NCBI GenBank assembly: GCA_009780245.1
Contig: WRAJ01000013.1
Location: forward strand, 1 to 51,520
Source of the DNA: Turicibacter sp.
GTDB taxonomy: Bacteria; Bacillota_I; Bacilli_A; MOL361; Turicibacteraceae
Reading direction: 5' to 3'
Length of the DNA stretch: 51,520 bases
Shown here: positions 50,426 to 51,520 of the stretch, one piece after another
Layout of the letters: each line of letters opens with the position of its first letter
How positions within the stretch are numbered: the stretch's first letter is position 1
Translations under genes and position numbers: made by a program
The notes under the pieces: model-generated
Told to the model about the DNA's origin: nothing
The model's input: the letters and a program-made list of their open reading frames with translations, nothing else
The model's database searches: none

Positions 50426-50554
50426 GTGACAACCTTAAAAGAATCAAAATACACAGCCTAAATTACATAGAAAGTAGGTTTTAAATATGGTAGTAATAAT
50501 AGAAGAAAAGAAAGAGATATTAAGATAATAGATTTAGCGAAGCTTCCCTCGAAA

Positions 50555-50839
50555 ATGACTGAGGAACATCATCTTTGGGGAGCCTTGTTTAAAGCTAACA
50601 CTGAGGAGGAATTCAAGATGTTGATGGATGAATCTGAAGAAATAAAAGTAGCTGGCGAGAAGTTATTGGCGCTTAGCAAAGAGGATGATGCAAGAGAAAT
50701 TGCAAGGGCAAGAGCTGAGGCTGAAAAACTAGAGATAATAAGAAAGCTCCTAGACTTAAAAACACCACTAGATATCATCTCAAAAGCTTCCAACATGCCT
50801 GAAAGTGAAATACTAAAACTAACACAACAATCAGAATAA
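50555..50839 (+). pseudogene. C-terminal fragment of another Rpn-type gene
   Basis: The 94-residue frame starts MTEEHHLWGALFKANTEEEF and contains SEEIKVAGEKLLALSKEDDA and a C-terminal KLLDLKTPLDIISKASNMPE matching the ends of the two Rpn copies (LNLGTPLNIIIEVSGLSAED). The nuclease core is absent. The stretch before it (50487-50554) reads VIIEEKKEIL then a stop, and TKLPSK-like residues continue in another frame, which suggests decay. No clear ribosome-binding site. Confidence 0.65.
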
Positions 50840-50846
50840 AATCTTC

Positions 50847-50877
50847 AAAAGCCAAGCCATAATTGTTGGCTTTTTTT
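50847..50877 (+). terminator. intrinsic terminator after the Rpn fragment
   Basis: AAAAGCCAA (50847-50855) and TTGGCTTTT (50866-50874), then a T-run. Confidence 0.8.
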
Positions 50878-50879
50878 AC

Positions 50880-51520
50880 GCCTTAATTTGCCGTAAAAAC
50901 CTCATCCCACAATCCTACTCAAGTCGAAAAATCTACAAAATGAACCAAAAATAAACGTTTTTCTACGCTAAAATGAACTTTAAATCACTATTCTAAGAGC
51001 AACTCTATTGCAATAGAAAACGAGAATTATAACTACTAAGTAGACAAAAAAGGAGAATCTACTTGAGATTTCGAGTGAAAGCGTATAAAAGATCAAATTT
51101 TCTTTGTAGCAATGTTGATTTTTCTTAAAAGGTGGTATAAAATTATCAATAGCGTGTGCTCTAGCGCATCGGGTTGAAAAAGGTTACAAAATCTTTTGAA
51201 AGTCCAATGACATGATTTGACAGTAAGCGATGAACTAAGCAAAAGTAAGCAATAAACAAAGCTTCAACGCTCGTTCAACCGCAACTGGAATCACACCCTA
51301 AGACAAACCTAACTAAGATTATTTAAAGTCAAATGAGTTGAATGCACAAGCAAACAGCATCAAATCGAATAAGTTAGGGGTGTCGGCAAAGGTTAACAAG
51401 CCCTTGTAGTAGAGTGGGGGGATTGCACGTACCTTCGTCATATCGCTAACGCGCTATCTTTACCTGTTCCCTCTGCGTATTGCCACTCGTCGCATCAGTC
51501 GCTGTCTTTACAAAGCTACC
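50880..51520. other. gene-free tail of the window
   Basis: No convincing gene, RNA family or repeat was recognised. Composition changes near 51400, where the DNA becomes GC-richer. On the minus strand 51446-51520 reads 24 codons to a stop (ending REQVKIAR), possibly the end of a gene beyond the window, but this cannot be identified. Confidence 0.3.

Noticed and set aside
51446..51520. 24-codon open end on the minus strand, ending REQVKIAR
   Set aside because: Too short to identify and no start or conserved motif in the window; noted only as a possible gene end.

Overview
The window is a stretch of low-GC Gram-positive chromosome, most likely from the Lactobacillales (Carnobacteriaceae/Aerococcaceae-like; the genus cannot be fixed from the sequence). 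The basis is an RNA polymerase delta subunit (rpoE), a mannose-family PTS with its ManO partner, the ytqA-mnmM pair, an AgrBDCA quorum-sensing system, strong AGGAGG ribosome-binding sites and many TTGACA/TATAAT-type promoters. No rRNA or tRNA gene was recognised.

Layout. 1-5340: rplL, a RsmC-like methyltransferase, then a mannose PTS operon (manX-manY-manZ), manO and nanE. 5374-9260: an orphan oligopeptide-binding lipoprotein divergent from a gamma-glutamyltransferase-like gene, with a CcpA-like palindrome between them. 9261-18716: housekeeping genes, mostly on the minus strand (rpoE, argS, a DUF1934 gene, asnS, two envelope genes, cinA on plus, a LysM lysozyme, purC) plus an AGCS-transporter remnant. 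18900-23842: YccF, a YfcE-like phosphoesterase, ytqA-mnmM, an SDR dehydrogenase, a tandem hairpin-repeat array and an NCS2-like permease. About 23950-35692: an AT-rich island carrying a class II lanthipeptide locus and an agr-type locus. 35761-39113: mutY and a purine module (NCS2 permease with a guanine-class riboswitch, hpt). 39401-42010: a second hairpin-repeat array, a small coiled-coil gene, and a small exported-peptide gene facing a membrane protein plus a LytTR regulator. 42132-47809: prmC, gpsA, yggS, a lipoprotein and an NPP-type phosphodiesterase. 47929-50877: Rpn-type nuclease genes, one intact, one frameshifted and one a C-terminal fragment, around an XRE repressor with two 21-bp operators. 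50880-51520 has no recognisable gene.

The main discovery candidate is the 24-36 kb island. Five small double-glycine-leader peptides (three of them paralogues resembling the enterococcal cytolysin small subunit, but with a single C-terminal Cys) are followed by a 17-bp stem, LanM, a peptidase-containing ABC transporter LanT, a LanFE-type immunity exporter and an unknown 134-residue protein. Next comes agrB and, overlapping its stop codon, a GTG-started 40-residue agrD at 33455-33577. Its predicted ring Cys-Ile-Gly-Val-Phe resembles the LamD pheromone of Lactiplantibacillus plantarum. agrC and agrA complete the circuit. The lan and agr promoters share a TTGACGTTWATCA element exactly 64 bp upstream of an identical TATACT -10 box, each followed by a second GTT-containing half-site 20-21 bp away. 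The simplest model is that AgrA activates both operons when the thiolactone peptide accumulates.

Two other points deserve attention. The two intergenic arrays (about 22262-22630 and 39456-39708) have 62-65-bp periods and share the plan GTCAC-N24/25-GTGA, so they look like one repeat family. At 40276-40404 a 43-residue peptide with an export signal and a Trp/Cys-rich tail lies convergent to a LytTR regulator whose receiver domain lacks the usual phosphoacceptor, a possible second peptide-signalling unit.
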